Source: Acinetobacter baretiae
Lineage (GTDB): Bacteria > Pseudomonadota > Gammaproteobacteria > Pseudomonadales > Moraxellaceae
Length of the DNA stretch: 64,000 bases
Assembly (NCBI RefSeq): GCF_015627105.1
Contig: NZ_VTDM01000011.1
Coordinates: forward strand, 62,001-126,000
Reading direction: 5' to 3'
Shown here: piece after piece, positions 63,329-64,000 of the stretch
Layout of the letters: every line of letters begins with the position of its first letter
Position numbering within the stretch: the stretch's first letter is position 1
Notes under the pieces: generated by a model
Database searches by the model: none
What the model was told of the DNA's origin: nothing
What the model saw: the letters and a program-made list of their open reading frames with translations, nothing else
Position numbers and translations under genes: made by a program

Positions 63329-64000
63329 CTATGCAGAATAAAAAGGGGCATGACCTTGAATTGTTGCTCTGTGCATAATGCGATGTGCCGAGCCATAATC
63401 AAAGAGTGCTTTGTGCTGTGTACAGCGATTATCCCAAATCGCAACATCACCCTCAGCCCACTGCCAACGCAAATGAAGTTCAGGCTGTGTTGCATGCTGA
63501 CATAAGAACTGAAGTAACTCCTCACTTTCAGATGGATCAAGCTCATTAATTCGTGTAGTGAAACCCTCACTCACAAATAAAATAGGTTCTTGCGTAACAG
63601 GATGTGTTCTTACTACAGGATGAACAACAGGCGGATTTTTTTCAAACACACGCAATAATTTTTCTCGTTCTTCTGGTGTTTTTGAATAACGTTCTATTGG
63701 AAATGATTGTCGAATATCGTGAGTTGCTGTCAACCCTGCTATTTTTTGCTGAATGTGCTTAGGTAGTGTACGAAAAGCCCCTATCCCTGTTGCCCATAGT
63801 GTATCCCCGCCTTGTTTAGGTGTTTTTTTCGCCTGTAAAACACAGCCTAAAGGTGGTGTTTTACTAAAAGTTACATCTGTATGCCAAAGCTCATTGTCTC
63901 TTAAGTCTTGCTTTAAACTATCTAAAATAATAATTTCAGGGGTATCTTCTACATGCGGAAAAATGGGATGAATATGTAATGATCCAAAACTTTTTGCAAG
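63329..64000 (-). CDS. TauD/TfdA-family dioxygenase (partial, N-terminus beyond window)
   Basis: The minus strand is open from the window edge to the stop at 63329, 223 codons. The HxD iron motif is in ELWHTDVTFSKTPPLG, GGDTLWATGIGAFRTLP follows, and RIMHRATIQG supplies the last His/Arg pair, so this is an Fe(II)/2-oxoglutarate dioxygenase. TauD uses taurine; AtsK uses alkyl sulfates. The C-terminus HAPFYSA is complete. The ligands present are in keeping with an active enzyme. Its substrate cannot be told apart from this part, but a sulfur source is the family's usual target. Confidence 0.88.
   Translation of the reverse strand, partial: LAKSFGSLHIHPIFPHVEDTPEIIILDSLKQDLRDNELWHTDVTFSKTPPLGCVLQAKKTPKQGGDTLWATGIGAFRTLPKHIQQKIAGLTATHDIRQSFPIERYSKTPEEREKLLRVFEKNPPVVHPVVRTHPVTQEPILFVSEGFTTRINELDPSESEELLQFLCQHATQPELHLRWQWAEGDVAIWDNRCTQHKALFDYGSAHRIMHRATIQGHAPFYSA

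Noticed and set aside
1-64000. CRISPR arrays
   Set aside because: No regularly spaced repeats and no cas genes were seen on reading through.

Overview
The window reads as a chromosomal segment of a low-GC gammaproteobacterium, most likely an Acinetobacter. The evidence is the AT-rich base composition, the close match (from memory) of the anthranilate dioxygenase genes to Acinetobacter antABC, the iif-type indole genes, IS982- and IS30-type transposase remnants, and the murG-murC-ddl-ftsQ-ftsA-ftsZ-lpxC order next to a DciA-like gene and an M23 peptidase. I could not run any search, so the genus is an inference.

Left part (1-16.5 kb) is accessory. After a glycine-rich lipoprotein, a small membrane protein and a BolA protein come two identical tRNA-Gly(GCC) genes. 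Directly beside them lies an AT-rich three-gene operon: HNH nuclease, Nudix hydrolase, and a PLD-nuclease/SF2-helicase/DUF3427 protein. This is the best candidate here for a poorly described (probably anti-phage) system. Next is an iron section with three Fur-box-like sites: two small membrane proteins plus a PepSY reductase, an AraC/PchR-like regulator, and a TonB siderophore receptor. The inner-membrane siderophore importer (RhtX/FptX/AmpG-like) that belongs with the receptor is a pseudogene with two in-frame stops, cut off at an IS982 remnant. An IS30 remnant, a 2-oxoglutarate oxygenase/MetQ-like lipoprotein/NAD-binding protein trio, and a frameshifted HNH-type gene remnant behind a methyltransferase follow.

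Middle part (17-46.5 kb) is catabolic. First comes a complete counterpart of the Bacillus yxeKLMNOPQ operon for S-(2-succino)cysteine salvage: flavin monooxygenase, GNAT acetyltransferase, binding protein, permease, ATPase, M20 deacylase and MmgE/PrpD protein. Second is an indole module: iifA-D-like genes convert indole to anthranilate, and antABC convert anthranilate to catechol, with two AraC-family regulators, an outer-membrane protein and an aldehyde dehydrogenase. A 21-bp-period direct repeat upstream of antA looks like an AraC/XylS-type operator. Third is an organosulfur-type uptake region: DszA/SnaA-like monooxygenase, aldo/keto reductase, TonB receptor, SsuA/AtsR-like binding protein, an internally duplicated permease, its ATPase, and a Crp/Fnr-type regulator.

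Right part (46.5-64 kb) is housekeeping: aceF-aceE (pyruvate dehydrogenase), an M23 peptidase, a DciA-like protein, lpxC, ftsZ, ftsA, ftsQ, ddl, murC, murG, gshB and an AroE-like dehydrogenase. The window ends inside a TauD-family dioxygenase.
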